DNA from: Fimbriimonadales bacterium
GTDB taxonomy: Bacteria; Armatimonadota; Fimbriimonadia; Fimbriimonadales; ATM1
Length of the DNA stretch: 64,000 bases
Direction of reading: 5' to 3'
Assembly (NCBI GenBank): GCA_026129745.1
Contig: JAHCHL010000004.1
Coordinates: 117,845-181,844 of the forward strand
Each line of letters begins with the position of its first letter. The stretch's first letter is position 1. Made by a program: the position numbers and the translations under genes. The notes under the pieces were generated by a model. That model did no database searches, was not told where the DNA came from, and saw nothing but the letters and a program-made list of their open reading frames with translations. This document shows positions 47,590 to 56,856 of the stretch, in pieces.

Positions 47590-48744
47590 GTGAAGCGAAT
47601 CGCCATTCTTGGATGCACAGGAAGCATCGGCACCCAAACCGTTGAGGTTGTCCGCAAACACCCAGGCGAACTCCAAATCGTAGCATTAGCGGCCAACACC
47701 GACCATTCGCGTGTAGCAGCGCTCGCTCATGAATTCAAAGTTAATCGCGTCGCCATGTACGACCCGAGCGCTGCCGAACGATTAGCTCAGGCGACGAACT
47801 GGAAAGTTCTTGCGCAAATGGACGGCCTTGTCGAACTCGCGACGGATCCTGAAGTGGACTTAGTCGTGGTATCAGTCGCCGGCATGATCGGACTCGAACC
47901 AACACTGGCAGCCATTTCAGCGAGTAAAGAGATTGCGCTCGCTTCAAAAGAGGTGCTTGTTGCCGGTGGCGCAATTGTCATGCCCGCAGTTCGCGAGGCA
48001 GGTGTAAGCCTCATGCCGATTGACTCGGAACACTCAGCTGTCTTGCAATGTTTGCGCGGTGCTAACGCATCCTACGATACTTCCGCCGGCGTCGATCGAA
48101 TCATCCTGACTGCATCAGGCGGGCCGTTTCGCGGATGGACGATTGACAAGCTGAGAACAGTCACGAAAGCACAAGCTTTGAATCATCCAACTTGGAACAT
48201 GGGCGGAAAAATAACCATCGACTCCGCGACGCTCATGAACAAAGGTCTGGAGATTATCGAGGCTTGCTGGCTCTATGATGTTCCGCCAGGCAGAGTCGAG
48301 GTCGTTGTTCATCCGCAGAGCGTCGTACACTCGATCGTCAAGTTTCACGATGGCAGCGCACTGGCGCAATTGGGACATCCAGACATGAAGCTCCCGATTC
48401 AATATGCTCTGTTCGGAACGCATGGACATGCAGGTCCTTCTAAGGCATGGGACCCATTGCTGACGCCCAATCTAACATTTGAAGAATACGACAGAAATAC
48501 GTTCATTTCACCGGACCTTGCTCGAAGCGCCTTTACAAGCGGAGGAGTTGCTCCGACCTTCCTGAATGGAGTGAACGAGGAGGCCGTCAATGCGTTTCTT
48601 CGAGACGAGATTCCGTTTCTAAGAATTCAGGAACTGTGCGCCGAATCCCTGGAATGTTCACCGAAGGTAGGTGTCTCGCTCGAAAACATTCTGAATGCGG
48701 ATGCGGAGGCGCGAACTTGGGTGCGCAACCAAATCAGCCGTTGA
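47590..48744 (+). CDS. dxr: 1-deoxy-D-xylulose 5-phosphate reductoisomerase
   Basis: Second step of the MEP isoprenoid pathway. 384 residues. Motifs: RIAILGCTGSIGTQTVEVVR (NADPH), SKEVLVAGG, MPIDSEHSAVLQCL with metal ligands, TASGGPFRG, and HPTWNMGGKITIDSATLMNK followed by GLEIIEACWLY and VHPQSVVHSIVKF. GTG at 47590 gives the normal N-terminus; the frame to 47518 lies inside lpxB. A dxr next to lpx genes is also seen in proteobacterial chromosomes. One base separates its stop from the polA stop. Confidence 0.96.
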   Translation: MKRIAILGCTGSIGTQTVEVVRKHPGELQIVALAANTDHSRVAALAHEFKVNRVAMYDPSAAERLAQATNWKVLAQMDGLVELATDPEVDLVVVSVAGMIGLEPTLAAISASKEIALASKEVLVAGGAIVMPAVREAGVSLMPIDSEHSAVLQCLRGANASYDTSAGVDRIILTASGGPFRGWTIDKLRTVTKAQALNHPTWNMGGKITIDSATLMNKGLEIIEACWLYDVPPGRVEVVVHPQSVVHSIVKFHDGSALAQLGHPDMKLPIQYALFGTHGHAGPSKAWDPLLTPNLTFEEYDRNTFISPDLARSAFTSGGVAPTFLNGVNEEAVNAFLRDEIPFLRIQELCAESLECSPKVGVSLENILNADAEARTWVRNQISR

Positions 48745-48745
48745 T

Positions 48746-51295
48746 TTACTTCGCTTCGAGCCAGTTCGGTCCAACACTAACATCGACTTCGATCGGAACA
48801 TCGAGAGGGATCGCAGTTTCCATGGTTTCACGCAACGGATCCAACAGCTCTTCTTCACCGTTGGCAAGTTCAAAAACAAGTTCATCGTGCACCTGGAGAA
48901 TCATTCTCGTTTGCTTGTCTTCGAGCATTTTCTGAATGTTGATCATCGCAATCTTTATCAGGTCTGCCGAACCACCTTGCAGCGGAGCGTTGATTGCCTG
49001 TCTCTCGGCATACTGTCGTGCAACTCGATTCCCTGCATGGATGTCTGGGAAGTAGCGGCGCCTACCGATGATTGTCGTTGTGTATCCTCTGGTTCTCGCT
49101 GTCTCTAAAGTTCTTTCAATGTAATCCTTAACCTTTGGAAACCTCTCAAAGTAGTTGTTGATTAGCTCTTTAGCTTCTGCTACGGTAAATGCGCCTCCGA
49201 GTTGATTCGCCAAACCAAAGTCTGTAACTCCATAGAGTACTGCGTAATTCAACATCTTCGCGTAACGCCTTTCTTGCTGAGTGACTTCGTCGATGCTCTT
49301 GTGCCACATCATGGCCGCAGTCGCTGCATGAACGTCCTTTCTGTTTAGGAACGCGTCCATAAGCGCGTCCTCTTTGCACTCATGGGCAAGCAAGCGAAGC
49401 TCAATTTGCGAGTAATCCAAAGAGGCAAGTTGAAAGCCGGGAGCGGCCACAAACGCTTTTCGAATCTGCTTTCCTAATTCGGTTCTAATGGGAATGTTCT
49501 GCAAATTCGGGTCCACGCTGCTCAGTCGGCCGGTTGCGGCAACAGTTTGCGCGAAAGTCGTATGGATCCTGCCGTCATCGGAAATCATTTTCGGTAACGC
49601 ATCGGCATAGGTGCTCTTAAGCTTCGTCAGTTCCCGCCAGTTCAAGATTTCTTGTGCGATTGGATACTGTGGAGCCAACTGCACAAGCACTTCGGCACCC
49701 GTTGCGTAGCCGGTTTTCGTCTTTTTGCCAGAAGGAATGTTGAGCTTCTCAAAAAGGATGCGGCCGAGTTGCTGAGGTGACCCTATCGTGAAAGTTTCGC
49801 CTGCCAATTCATAGATGTCATTCTCGATTTTCGATATCGACTCTGCGAGCGAACGGCTGAAGTCCTCCAGCATTTGCCGATCGACCGCGATGCCGATCGC
49901 TTCCATTCGAGCGAGAACTGGCTCCAATGCAAGTTCGACATCATCAAAAACGCGCCACTGCTCCTCTGCCTTCAATCTGTCGGTCAGCGGTTCGATCAGT
50001 CGAGAAATCGCGGACGCCCTTTCTGCAAGAGTCTGTGGCGATGGCTGATCCAAGTAACCCTGCGCTATGTCCTCAATGAGGTAGTTGCTTCGTCCTGATT
50101 GAAGAACGTAAGCAGCGATCATCGTGTCGAATGCAGGTTTACTGAACACATTCAGTTTTCGCAAGTAGGGCTTTGCATTGTGCAGCGCGACATGGTCAGT
50201 GGACGATTGAATAAGCCTTTCCGCCGACTCGGAAGATGTCACCTTGACATCGGTGCCTATAGCAACGGCCGCTGAGCTACCTTCAATATGAACTGCTACA
50301 GTCCGATCCTTGCGCCAATTCTCGACGTCGTCGTAAGTTGCAGTCGCAGTGTGAAGTTCCGGTTTTTCTTCACTTGCTTCGATTTGCGAATTGAAAAGGC
50401 TCTTTTGGTCCGTCTCCATATAGGGTCCGAGAATCTGCGGAAGTTTCTTCAAGTGCGTTCTGAACTCAAGGCTCTCCAGCATTTTCTGTGCCGTTTGAAA
50501 CTCTTGGCTATCAATGCGAAATGGTTCGTAATCGAAGTCGACTGGAGCATCGCGAACAATGGTTGCCAGCCACTTTGACCTTGGAAGTTGGTCCAATGCC
50601 GGCTCAAGTTTCTTGCGGAACTTCTCATCGACTTTGTCGATGTTCGCTATGATGTCCTCAACGTGTCCAAACTCTTGAATCAGCTTGGTCGCACTCTTAT
50701 CACCGATGCCTGGCACTCCTGGAATGTTGTCGCTGGTGTCGCCGACCAATGCCTTGTAGTCAGCCACATACTCTGGGCCAAAGCCATAACGTTGGTGCAC
50801 AGCATTAGGATCATAGTAAACGACATCGGTAACGCCTTGCCTCGTCGTCATCACTGTAACATCGTCATCGACTAACTGCAATTGATCAGTATCGCCTGTA
50901 ACAATTAGGGTTTTATATCCTTTGCTTGCAGCATCCTTTGCAAGCGTTCCGACGATATCGTCGGCTTCATATCCGGTAATTTCTAAAATCGGAATCCCGA
51001 GCCCGGACAGCAAGTCGCGTGCAATCGGAAGCTGAGACTTCAGTTCTTCTGGCGTTTCCTTTCGGGTGCCCTTGTATTCTGCATACTCCGCATCTCGAAA
51101 GGTCTTTCCAGGAGCGTCGAGCGCAACGACGATCGAGTCCGGCTTCTCCCTCTCAAGCAGAGTGAACAGCATGCTCACTAACCCAAACAGCGCGTTCGTC
51201 GGCCGACCATCGCTTGTGCTCAAGAACCGAGTGCCATAAAAGGCCCGGAACAAAAGACTGTATCCGTCGATGACTACAAGGCGCTTGTCGGCCAT
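48746..51295 (-). CDS. polA: DNA polymerase I
   Basis: 849 residues. The N-terminal 5'-3' exonuclease domain is intact (VVIDGYSLLFRAFYGTRF, LDAPGKTFRDAEY, GYEADDIVGTLA, IVTGDTDQLQLV, LVGDTSDNIPGVPGIGDKSA). The middle domain has the 3'-5' exonuclease fold, but the DxE motif reads VAVHIEGSS, so proofreading is probably lost; DTMIAAYVL and NYLIEDIA remain. The polymerase domain carries LDYSQIELRLLAHE, RRYAKMLNYAVLYG and LQVHDELVFEL. TAACAT lies 6 bases before the ATG. Roles: Okazaki primer removal and repair synthesis. Confidence 0.97.
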   Translation of the reverse strand: MADKRLVVIDGYSLLFRAFYGTRFLSTSDGRPTNALFGLVSMLFTLLEREKPDSIVVALDAPGKTFRDAEYAEYKGTRKETPEELKSQLPIARDLLSGLGIPILEITGYEADDIVGTLAKDAASKGYKTLIVTGDTDQLQLVDDDVTVMTTRQGVTDVVYYDPNAVHQRYGFGPEYVADYKALVGDTSDNIPGVPGIGDKSATKLIQEFGHVEDIIANIDKVDEKFRKKLEPALDQLPRSKWLATIVRDAPVDFDYEPFRIDSQEFQTAQKMLESLEFRTHLKKLPQILGPYMETDQKSLFNSQIEASEEKPELHTATATYDDVENWRKDRTVAVHIEGSSAAVAIGTDVKVTSSESAERLIQSSTDHVALHNAKPYLRKLNVFSKPAFDTMIAAYVLQSGRSNYLIEDIAQGYLDQPSPQTLAERASAISRLIEPLTDRLKAEEQWRVFDDVELALEPVLARMEAIGIAVDRQMLEDFSRSLAESISKIENDIYELAGETFTIGSPQQLGRILFEKLNIPSGKKTKTGYATGAEVLVQLAPQYPIAQEILNWRELTKLKSTYADALPKMISDDGRIHTTFAQTVAATGRLSSVDPNLQNIPIRTELGKQIRKAFVAAPGFQLASLDYSQIELRLLAHECKEDALMDAFLNRKDVHAATAAMMWHKSIDEVTQQERRYAKMLNYAVLYGVTDFGLANQLGGAFTVAEAKELINNYFERFPKVKDYIERTLETARTRGYTTTIIGRRRYFPDIHAGNRVARQYAERQAINAPLQGGSADLIKIAMINIQKMLEDKQTRMILQVHDELVFELANGEEELLDPLRETMETAIPLDVPIEVDVSVGPNWLEAK

Positions 51296-51301
51296 GGAGG
51301 G

Positions 51302-51307
51302 ATGTTA
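51302..51307 (-). promoter_or_regulatory. Leaderless-type -10 box (TAACAT) of polA
   Basis: TAACAT on the minus strand, 6 bases before the polA ATG at 51295. Identical hexamer and spacing to mutL. No -35 match. Confidence 0.45.
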
Positions 51308-51331
51308 CCAGCGGATGTCGAAGCATGAATA

Positions 51332-53350
51332 GTGGTGTCCGAACTTGTCGCTCTAACCGCAATGCAACAGCCTATCTTGCGACCGCCTGCGGTTCCTCTC
51401 ATCGCTCATGACCCGTACTTCTCCATTTGGTCGTTCACAGACAAGCTTGCAGACGATTGGCCGCGGCATTGGACTGGGGCGATCAACGGAATGTGCGGCC
51501 TGATTAGGATTGGAGACCGAGCGTATCGTTGGATGGGACTCGGGCTAAGCAACGTGCCTGCAATGCGACAAGTTGCACTGCAGGTTCTTCCAACACGAAC
51601 AATCTACACATTCGAAGAAGATGGTGTGAGACTGACTGTCGAGTTTCTATCGCCGATTGTCGCAGATCACCAACTTGCAATTTCGCTGCCAGTTAGTTGG
51701 ATCACGATCAGTGCGGAGAGCATCGACGGCACGCAAAAGGAAGTGTCCGTTTACTTCGACATGAGCGCAGAAGCAGCAGTCGACACGAGCAATCAGCAAG
51801 TTCTCTGGGGCAGGCTGAAGCACTCTGGCAATCAAGTCATGTACTTCATGTCCCAAGAACAAAATGTCTTGAAGAAGAGCGGAGACAACTTACGAATCGA
51901 CTGGGGAAAGTTGCTGATAATTGGTTCATCAGAGTTTGCATCGTCTATGGGGCCAGCAGAGACTCAGCGAAGAACTTTCGTCGAATTCGGACCAACATCA
52001 TTGCCGGACGACTTGGAAATGCCGCGCGCCGCATCCGACCGGTGGCCGGTCGCTTCCCTTGCAACAAACCTGCTGCCAGACAGATCGGCAGCCCAAATCA
52101 GAATTGCATACGACGATCATTTTTCGATTGAATACTTTCATCGCGCACTTCCGCCGCTTTGGAGGGTGGGTTCGCCTGACTCAATCGGAAATCCCCTGTT
52201 GCACGAAAATAAGCAAGCCATCGACTACTCTTCGCTATCGAACAAAGCTGTGGCGTTCGATCAGAACCTAATGTCGAGAGCAAGAGATATCGGTGGCGAA
52301 AAGTATGCGGCCCTTTGCGCCCTTGCTTACCGACAAACTTTGGCTGCACACAAACTTGTCAAGGATTTCAATGGTGACTTGCTCATGTTCAGCAAGGAGA
52401 ACTTCAGCAATGGGTGCATCGGTACGGTGGATGTAACGTATCCGGCCTCACCATTCTTTCTTTACTTCGACGTGTCGTTGCTTGAAGCTCAGCTTCGTCC
52501 CATTCTCGACTATGCGCTCTCGCCGCGATGGCCATTCGAGTTTGCTCCGCACGACTTAGGAACCTATCCAAAAGCGAATGGACAAGTCTATGGTGGAGGT
52601 GAACGAAGTGAAGTCAATCAAATGCCCGTCGAGGAATGCGGAAATATGCTGATCATGGTTGCGGCGATGGACATACTAAAAGATCACGCGCCATTCGAAG
52701 GAAAGTATTGGCAAAAACTCGACCAATGGGCAGATTACTTAGTGTCTCACGGACTGGATCCGGGCAATCAGCTTTGCACCGACGACTTCGCAGGTCATCT
52801 CGCACGCAACGTCAATCTGGCAGCGAAGGCAATTGTGGCCCTTGGCGCGTACTCAAAGCACTGTGCAAAGCAAGACCGAGGTGCGCAAGCAAGCAAATAT
52901 CGCGATGAAGCACACAGAATGGCGAAGAAGTGGATTGAGATGGCGAACGATGGTGATCACTTTAGGCTCGCATACGACAAGCCGGGAACTTGGAGCCAAA
53001 AGTACAATCTGATATGGGACAAAGTACTTGGGTTAAACTTGTTCCCACAAGAAGTCTTCGACAAAGAAGTCGCATTCTATAAGTCGAGACTCGCAAAATA
53101 TGGACTGCCGCTTGACAGCCGTGCCGACTACACGAAGCTCGATTGGTGCGTCTGGACCGCCTGTCTCTCGCAAAACAAAGATGACTTCGATCTGTTCATG
53201 GAGCCGGTGTACGGTTTTGTAAATGAAACAGCAAACCGCGTACCGCTGACCGACTGGTTTTCGACTAAGGATGCCAAGCAAATGGGATTTCAGGCACGCT
53301 CCGTTGTGGGTGGTGTTTACATGCCATTTCTGATCAAAGAGTGGAAATAA
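51332..53350 (+). CDS. DUF4965/DUF5127/DUF1793 family protein (glutaminase A-like)
   Basis: 672-residue protein of the family that includes fungal glutaminase A. Family segments: RPPAVPLIAHDPYFSIWSFT with WTGAINGMCGLIRIG in the N-terminal DUF5127 part; HDLGTYPKANGQVYGGG and QMPVEECGNMLIMVAAMDIL in the DUF4965 core; NLAAKAIVALGAYSKHCAK and YNLIWDKVLGLNLFP in the C-terminal part. The (alpha/alpha) barrel resembles glycoside hydrolases and bacterial substrates are unproven. No convincing signal peptide is seen. Start: GTG 51332 or GTG 51335 or ATG 51362, which gives QQPILRPPAVPL. One base separates it from upp. Confidence 0.85.
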   Translation: MVSELVALTAMQQPILRPPAVPLIAHDPYFSIWSFTDKLADDWPRHWTGAINGMCGLIRIGDRAYRWMGLGLSNVPAMRQVALQVLPTRTIYTFEEDGVRLTVEFLSPIVADHQLAISLPVSWITISAESIDGTQKEVSVYFDMSAEAAVDTSNQQVLWGRLKHSGNQVMYFMSQEQNVLKKSGDNLRIDWGKLLIIGSSEFASSMGPAETQRRTFVEFGPTSLPDDLEMPRAASDRWPVASLATNLLPDRSAAQIRIAYDDHFSIEYFHRALPPLWRVGSPDSIGNPLLHENKQAIDYSSLSNKAVAFDQNLMSRARDIGGEKYAALCALAYRQTLAAHKLVKDFNGDLLMFSKENFSNGCIGTVDVTYPASPFFLYFDVSLLEAQLRPILDYALSPRWPFEFAPHDLGTYPKANGQVYGGGERSEVNQMPVEECGNMLIMVAAMDILKDHAPFEGKYWQKLDQWADYLVSHGLDPGNQLCTDDFAGHLARNVNLAAKAIVALGAYSKHCAKQDRGAQASKYRDEAHRMAKKWIEMANDGDHFRLAYDKPGTWSQKYNLIWDKVLGLNLFPQEVFDKEVAFYKSRLAKYGLPLDSRADYTKLDWCVWTACLSQNKDDFDLFMEPVYGFVNETANRVPLTDWFSTKDAKQMGFQARSVVGGVYMPFLIKEWK

Positions 53351-53351
53351 G

Positions 53352-53975
53352 ATGGCGTTCAATCTGGTCGAGCATCCCCTCGCGAAGCACTTTGTCGGAC
53401 GGCTCAGAGACAAAACAACGGGACCTGCTGAGTTTAGAGTCATCGCCCAGAAGCTTGCTGTCATTTTGGCCGTCGAAGCGACTCGTCAATTGAAAACCAC
53501 ACGAACTGAAGTGCACACGCCGATGGCAGTTGCGGACGCAGAGCAGATAGACGTTGGCATAACGGCGGTACCGATCCTGCGAGCGGGATTGGGAATGCTT
53601 CAGCCGATTATCGAGCTGTTTCCAGATGTCACCGTTGGATACATCGGATTGGAGCGTGATGAATCGACAGCGATCGCAAGCAGCTACTATTGCAAGTTGC
53701 CAAACTTACATGGTAGAGCCGTTCTCCTGATCGATCCTATGCTGGCGACGGGTGGCTCCGCATCGCAAGCAATCGACATTCTGAAGGCGAGAGGCGCAGA
53801 TTCACTTGTGCTTCTTGCAGTCGTCGCAGCCAGCGAAGGTGTTGATCGGTTAGCGAAAGTCCACCCAGACGTTGCAATCTACGCAACTGCGCTCGACACG
53901 CAGTTGGATGCCAAAAAGTTTATCGTTCCTGGCCTCGGAGACTTTGGTGACCGCCTGTTCGGTACAGAAAGCTGA
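53352..53975 (+). CDS. upp: Uracil phosphoribosyltransferase
   Basis: Pyrimidine salvage: uracil + PRPP to UMP. 207 residues. VEHPLAKHFVGRLRDKTTGP at the start, TAVPILRAGLGMLQPIIELF, the PRPP loop VLLIDPMLATGGSASQAID, and the C-terminal uracil site FIVPGLGDFGDRLFGT. All motifs are intact. The ATG lies 1 base after the DUF4965 stop. Confidence 0.96.
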   Translation: MAFNLVEHPLAKHFVGRLRDKTTGPAEFRVIAQKLAVILAVEATRQLKTTRTEVHTPMAVADAEQIDVGITAVPILRAGLGMLQPIIELFPDVTVGYIGLERDESTAIASSYYCKLPNLHGRAVLLIDPMLATGGSASQAIDILKARGADSLVLLAVVAASEGVDRLAKVHPDVAIYATALDTQLDAKKFIVPGLGDFGDRLFGTES

Positions 53976-53980
53976 TTCGT

Positions 53981-55063
53981 ATGTTTGAGGCGCGAGAATC
54001 GACAAGAGACTCGGCATTCGACATCGTCAAAGGCCTGTCCATCCTCGAAGTGATCGCGCATCACGTCTTGAGCCTATCATTGCGTCGTTTCTCCGAACCA
54101 GCAACAATCGAATGGTGGGGCTTATACATTCTCAAGGAGATCCTGCACTTCGCAGTTCCGACATTTCTCATGATAAGCGCGTTGCTGCTTGCGCGAAGCA
54201 TCGCATCGCAAGGCAAAGCGAACTGGAGCAGGTTCTATCTTCGCCGACTTACTCGAACAGTTTGGCCCTATCTCCTCTGGAGCGCGATCTACCTGTGGTT
54301 CCGATTCGCGTTCATGCCGGAGCGAGAGCATCCCAATTGGGACAATATCGCCTTGTACCTATTCTGGGGCAAAGCTTTCTACCACCTCTACTTCTTCACT
54401 GTGTTGGTTCAAGTCTCGGTACTATTTCCAATCATCTTCGGATTCGTCAAAAAGATTGAAGGATCGCTTGCGAAGTGGTTTCTGATTTCGTTTTGTATTC
54501 AGCTCTTGATCTACTATTCTAACTATGTGGTCGCGGTTAAGACGAATTCTATTGAGGGCTACTTGCCATTTCCTGCATCCACTTTGCTATGGTATGTTCC
54601 GCCAATCCTCTTGGGAGCATACATCGGGCTTAACTGGTTGAATTGGGAGTCGATGTGGAATCGATACAAGTGGGTGTTTGCGGCGATGGCTTTCGTTGGT
54701 CTTTGTGCCTATTTGTGGCTCGAAATCCGTCGCGTCAACTTTATGCCAATTGAAAAGCGGATGCATGCGCTTTCCTTGACGGCATACGCGACAGGAGTGT
54801 CATTGCTTTTGATTGGATTCTCGCGTCGAATGGCGAATGCTCGCATAGGCTTTGGGATCGCGATGGTTGGAAACCGATCGTTGGGAATGTTTGTAATCCA
54901 TCCAGCCGTCATCTATTTGTTCATTGAGTCGCCTATTGTGAGAGTTTTCAATTACACGCCGTTGCCGTACTTGTGGCTCTGGCTGGTCACGGTCATGATC
55001 ACCTGGGCAATTGTTGAAGCGGCATACAAGCTTCGGATTGGCAAATTGCTCTTCGGACGGTAA
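53981..55063 (+). CDS. Acyltransferase family 3 membrane protein
   Basis: Integral membrane acyltransferase (Acyl_transf_3), 360 residues with about ten helices. The N-terminal FDIVKGLSILEVIAHHVLSL places the conserved His pair in the first helix, as in O-acetyltransferases such as OafA; FAVPTFLMISALLLARS and the RRLTRTVWPYLLWSAIYLW segment are typical. These enzymes acylate polysaccharides or lipids at the envelope; the substrate here is unknown. It starts 5 bases after upp. Its TAA forms part of a TAACAT that may serve the next gene. Confidence 0.85.
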   Translation: MFEARESTRDSAFDIVKGLSILEVIAHHVLSLSLRRFSEPATIEWWGLYILKEILHFAVPTFLMISALLLARSIASQGKANWSRFYLRRLTRTVWPYLLWSAIYLWFRFAFMPEREHPNWDNIALYLFWGKAFYHLYFFTVLVQVSVLFPIIFGFVKKIEGSLAKWFLISFCIQLLIYYSNYVVAVKTNSIEGYLPFPASTLLWYVPPILLGAYIGLNWLNWESMWNRYKWVFAAMAFVGLCAYLWLEIRRVNFMPIEKRMHALSLTAYATGVSLLLIGFSRRMANARIGFGIAMVGNRSLGMFVIHPAVIYLFIESPIVRVFNYTPLPYLWLWLVTVMITWAIVEAAYKLRIGKLLFGR

Positions 55064-55066
55064 CAT
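55061..55066 (+). promoter_or_regulatory. Candidate leaderless-type -10 box (TAACAT) overlapping a stop codon
   Basis: TAACAT lies 9 bases before the ATG at 55076 and begins with the TAA stop of the acyltransferase. A second option, TATGCT at 55068-55073, is 2 bases from the ATG and too close. Confidence 0.35.
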
Positions 55067-55075
55067 CTATGCTAT

Positions 55076-56062
55076 ATGGGCCAGATTCGAATAGGCTTGA
55101 TCGGTTGCGGTGGCTTCGCCGGTGTTCACGCGAGGAGACTCCAAAGCATTCCTGGTTGCGGGATCGTGGCGCTGTACGACGCTAACCCGGATCAGTTGCA
55201 AGTCTTCTCGACAACGCACTTTCGAGAAGACAGCAAACCCGATCTCCATCAAACAATTGAAGAACTTTTTGAAAGTTCGACGTTAGACGCAGTTGTCATC
55301 TCTTCACCGCATGCCTACCATTTCGAGCAAGGATCGATGGCGCTCGATCGCGGCTGTCACGTCTTGATGGAAAAGCCAATGGTCGTCGGCGGAAGCGAAG
55401 CGAAAGCACTCGCGGATAAGGTGCGCTCTTCCGACAAGGTGTTTGTCGTTGGTTACAACACGCCGTGCACAATGCCCATAAGGCGAACACGCGAAATCGT
55501 CCGATCTGGTGAATTGGGAGAACTCGAGGCTGTGTCAGGGTGGCTCTCGCAGGACTGGAAGAGACTGACAACGGGAAAGTGGCGGCAATCCAAGTCGATC
55601 TCAGGTGGTGGACAAATGCTCGATAGTGGAGCGCATCTCTTCGCATCGATTGTCTTTTGCGTCGACCGACTTCCAATTTCGGCGTACGCGCAAGCTCAGC
55701 ATCTTGGGTGCGAGGTCGAGATCAATGGAGCAGCCACAATCGTTTTCGAAGGCGGTGTTCTTGCCAATGTCCTGATTGCAGGTGACTCAGCAGTCGATGG
55801 AGCTGGCCTGGTGTTTTTCTTTGAACACGGCCGAATTGAGGTTGACGGCTGGGGCGGCAACTGGATGAGAGTTTTTAGGCGAGGGACCGACACGGTCGAA
55901 GAGTTCGCTCCAGAGCACAGAACGACTCCCGATGACAACTTCATTGCCGCAATTCAAAAGAAAGAAGAGCCGATCGCGGGCGTCGAGTTGGGAGAAACCC
56001 TGGCAATTCTAATGGATGCAATCTACCGATCTGCCGAGTCTAACGTCCCCGTGCCTTTGTAA
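55076..56062 (+). CDS. Gfo/Idh/MocA family NAD(P)-dependent oxidoreductase
   Basis: 328-residue sugar dehydrogenase-type protein. N-terminal Rossmann motif RIGLIGCGGFAGVHARRLQ, the signature HVLMEKPMVVGGSEA with the catalytic Lys in EKP, and the C-terminal beta-sheet domain beginning near LGELEAVSGWLSQDWKRL. The active-site His appears in the GGGQMLDSGAHLFASIVFC segment. The substrate cannot be read; family members act on sugars, inositols or glycosides. Starts 12 bases after the acyltransferase; the ABC genes follow after a 41-base gap with their own promoter-like box. Confidence 0.9.
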   Translation: MGQIRIGLIGCGGFAGVHARRLQSIPGCGIVALYDANPDQLQVFSTTHFREDSKPDLHQTIEELFESSTLDAVVISSPHAYHFEQGSMALDRGCHVLMEKPMVVGGSEAKALADKVRSSDKVFVVGYNTPCTMPIRRTREIVRSGELGELEAVSGWLSQDWKRLTTGKWRQSKSISGGGQMLDSGAHLFASIVFCVDRLPISAYAQAQHLGCEVEINGAATIVFEGGVLANVLIAGDSAVDGAGLVFFFEHGRIEVDGWGGNWMRVFRRGTDTVEEFAPEHRTTPDDNFIAAIQKKEEPIAGVELGETLAILMDAIYRSAESNVPVPL

Positions 56063-56089
56063 ATCGACACCTGCTTGCCGTCGCATCGG

Positions 56090-56095
56090 TATTAT
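56090..56095 (+). promoter_or_regulatory. Leaderless-type -10 box (TATTAT) of the ABC exporter pair
   Basis: TATTAT, 8 bases before the ATG at 56104, with no Shine-Dalgarno sequence. No -35 match is seen. Confidence 0.5.
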
Positions 56096-56103
56096 GCTGA
56101 CCT

Positions 56104-56847
56104 ATGCTCGAGGTCATTGATCTGATAAAGGACTATCGCGGATTCCGAGCTGTTTCCGGTATTTCGTTTCAAGTGCGTCCGGGGGAGATCGTCGGGCTCT
56201 TGGGCCCTAACGGCGCAGGCAAAACAACAGCCATGCGATGCATCGCAGGAATCTTGAGACCGAGCTCCGGGACAATATTGATCAACGACCACGATCTCCT
56301 TCATGACCAGGCGAACGCAAAGCGAGGCTTGGCTTTCGTCCCGGAAGTGCCGTCTCTGTATGAATTGCTAACGGTTGAAGAGCACTTGAAATTCATTGCG
56401 ATGTGTTTCAACTCGATGGACGAATTCGATCGGATTGGCGATGACCTGCTCAAGCGATACGATCTCTATGAGAAAAGAAATCAATTCGTTGCTACGCTAA
56501 GCAAAGGCATGAAGCAGAAGCTGGCGGTTGCCTGTGCGCTCATCCACCGTGCCAACGTCCTGCTACTCGACGAACCTCTCATCGGCATTGATCCGAGAGG
56601 TGCGCACGAGTTTAAGAAGGAACTTTCGAGAGCGCGAGATGACGGTTCGGCGATTTTGATCAGCACTCACCTTCTGGATACTGCCGAGCGCTTCTGCGAT
56701 CGAGTCATCATTTTGGCAAGAGGACATATCGTCGCTGAAGGAACGATCGCAGAGCTGCGCGAGCGAGCGAACATGGAGGGAGCGACCCTCGAAGCTATCT
56801 TCCTAAGGCTAACGGAAGAACCTGACGTCATAGTGCAGCAATCATAG
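56104..56847 (+). CDS. ABC transporter ATP-binding protein
   Basis: 247-residue ATPase of an ABC exporter. Walker A LLGPNGAGKTTAMRCIAG, Q-loop LAFVPEVPSLYELL, signature LSKGMKQKLAVACAL, Walker B VLLLDEPLIGIDPRG and H-loop ISTHLLDTAERF. The signature LSKGM rather than LSGGQ is common in ABC-2-type exporters. The partner permease starts 9 bases after the stop. Substrate unknown. Confidence 0.94.
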   Translation: MLEVIDLIKDYRGFRAVSGISFQVRPGEIVGLLGPNGAGKTTAMRCIAGILRPSSGTILINDHDLLHDQANAKRGLAFVPEVPSLYELLTVEEHLKFIAMCFNSMDEFDRIGDDLLKRYDLYEKRNQFVATLSKGMKQKLAVACALIHRANVLLLDEPLIGIDPRGAHEFKKELSRARDDGSAILISTHLLDTAERFCDRVIILARGHIVAEGTIAELRERANMEGATLEAIFLRLTEEPDVIVQQS

Positions 56848-56856
56848 CGACTGCCA

